Shown here piece by piece: positions 63,414 through 64,000 of a stretch of DNA of 64,000 nt. Numbering within the stretch: the stretch's first letter is position 1; the number at the start of each line of letters is the position of its first letter. The DNA is from Dendrolimus kikuchii (lineage: Eukaryota; Arthropoda; Insecta; Lepidoptera; Lasiocampidae). The notes under the pieces are model-generated. The model saw nothing but the letters and a program-made list of their open reading frames with translations. It had not been told where the DNA came from and ran no database searches. The stretch lies in the NCBI GenBank assembly GCA_019925095.2, contig CM034401.1, positions 17,367,338-17,431,337 on the forward strand, written 5' to 3'. The position numbers and the translations under genes were made by a program.

Positions 63414-63898
63414 GGTGAGCGATCGTGGAAAGATCTAGTTGATTTAAGGAGTTTCAGAAAAATGTAGAAGTCTCCAGAAGAAAAAGACAAGGAGAGATAA
63501 ATTTTAGAAAGAGATAGATGATGATCAAAAGAATAATGAAATAAAGATCAAAATTCTAGAATAGAAGGTTCAGAAAGGAAAAGACAGAGATAGATAGATG
63601 TTTACAAAGGGATAGACAGTAAAAAAAGAATAACGAAAAGAAGATCGAAATTATGGATTCCAGAAGATTCTACCGGGTATATAAGTAGCGTAAGGCGCGC
63701 CTACCGGGGAGTTCAGTTGAAGACAGCGAAGCGACAAGTGCGATCGGGACAGTGCGTCGTTAGTTGTGCATGTAGTAGGGGCAACCTTGTGGAGAAAAAT
63801 CACGTACGGTGTGTAAATTAATAAAAGCATATTTTAGTGAAAAAAAAAACTGGTGTTTACTTCCAATCCCAAGTGCGTACCCCCGCTCGCACGTAACA
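63414..63898 (+). mobile_element. LTR-N (copy 2, uninterrupted)
   Basis: GGAAAGATCTAGTTGATTTA, AACGAAAAGAAGATCGAAAT, GGGTATATAAG (TATA at 63678-63684), GTTCAGTTGAAGACAGCGAA, AATAAAAG (63820) and the end CTCGCACGTAACA. G, A10, CTG at 63839-63852 is the unoccupied form of the RepS insertion site seen at 26613-26940. Confidence 0.7.
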
Positions 63899-64000
63899 AT
63901 ATAATGACGATCTGTTGCGTATTTAAAGCGTGAAAACATCACAGACAAATAGGCTCACATTCTCATTTACTATATTGGTTAGGAAATGAATATGATGGTT
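63899..64000. other. No gene seen; window edge
   Basis: AT-rich, cut by the window end. Confidence 0.3.

Overview
The window reads as an AT-rich, repeat-saturated piece of an insect genome, most likely lepidopteran. The reasons are the lack of operon-like gene packing, a DD34D mariner, several non-LTR retrotransposon ends, tRNA-derived SINEs, solo LTRs, and dispersed repeats of the style found in butterfly and moth genomes. The order is inferred from repeat character only, because no conserved host gene fixes the lineage. I cannot confidently name any host protein-coding gene. The best host candidate is a terminal-exon-like open stretch at 14169-14378. Almost everything else that can be explained is transposon-derived.

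Repeat families were defined by finding two or more copies inside the window. I use local names: RepA (long element with an internal terminal duplication), RepB, RepC, RepD, TATG-LINE (LINE C-terminus ending in a TATG microsatellite), RepF (about 230 bp retroposon tail, the commonest family, about 13 copies), RepG (GC-rich poly(A)-tailed LINE 3' region), RepH and SINE-I (tRNA-derived SINEs), RepJ, RepK, RepM, RepO, RepP (LINE tail with a hairpin), RepX (long terminal inverted repeats), MITE-Q (hairpin element), RepY, RepS (retroposon), LTR-L and LTR-N (solo LTRs).

Layout. 1-2.0 kb: RepA and a solo LTR-L. 4-7.3 kb: RepB, RepC, RepD, two TATG-LINE ends and a RepY piece. 8-14 kb: RepF, RepG, an RTE-type LINE tail with a perfect 17-bp target duplication, and short RepA. 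14.2 kb: the candidate host exon. 16-20.3 kb: SINE-I, a nearly intact mariner with one premature stop, and a second full RepA in opposite orientation to the first. 20.3-26 kb: RepJ, RepK, a giant AT-cored hairpin fused to a tRNA-type SINE, RepC, MITE-Q and RepX. 26-32 kb: an LTR-N with a retroposon nested in it, LINE ends, RepF and a solo LTR-L. 32-34.5 kb: RepK, an 8-bp GGGCAAAA minisatellite of nearly 800 bp, and a CAGA microsatellite. 35-41 kb: RepF and a perfect 900-bp tandem duplication of a RepX/RepF/RepK mosaic. 41-48 kb: SINE tails, LINE C-terminus, a GC-rich LINE insertion with 13-bp target duplication, RepF, RepX. 48-58 kb: RepD, TATG-LINE, RepY, an R1-like LINE 3' end with 13-bp target duplication, RepF, and a reverse-transcriptase pseudogene. 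58-64 kb: SINE-I, RepK, RepS, a perfect 18-bp hairpin, a solo LTR-L with ATAT target duplication, RepG and a second LTR-N, which supplies the empty site for the nested insertion at 26.6 kb.

There is no pathway or operon to describe. The information here is the insertion history: nested insertions, target-site duplications, empty sites and one segmental duplication. No CRISPR array, rRNA or functional tRNA gene was seen. Boundaries of dispersed repeats are by eye and uncertain by tens of bases unless a target duplication or terminal repeat is stated.
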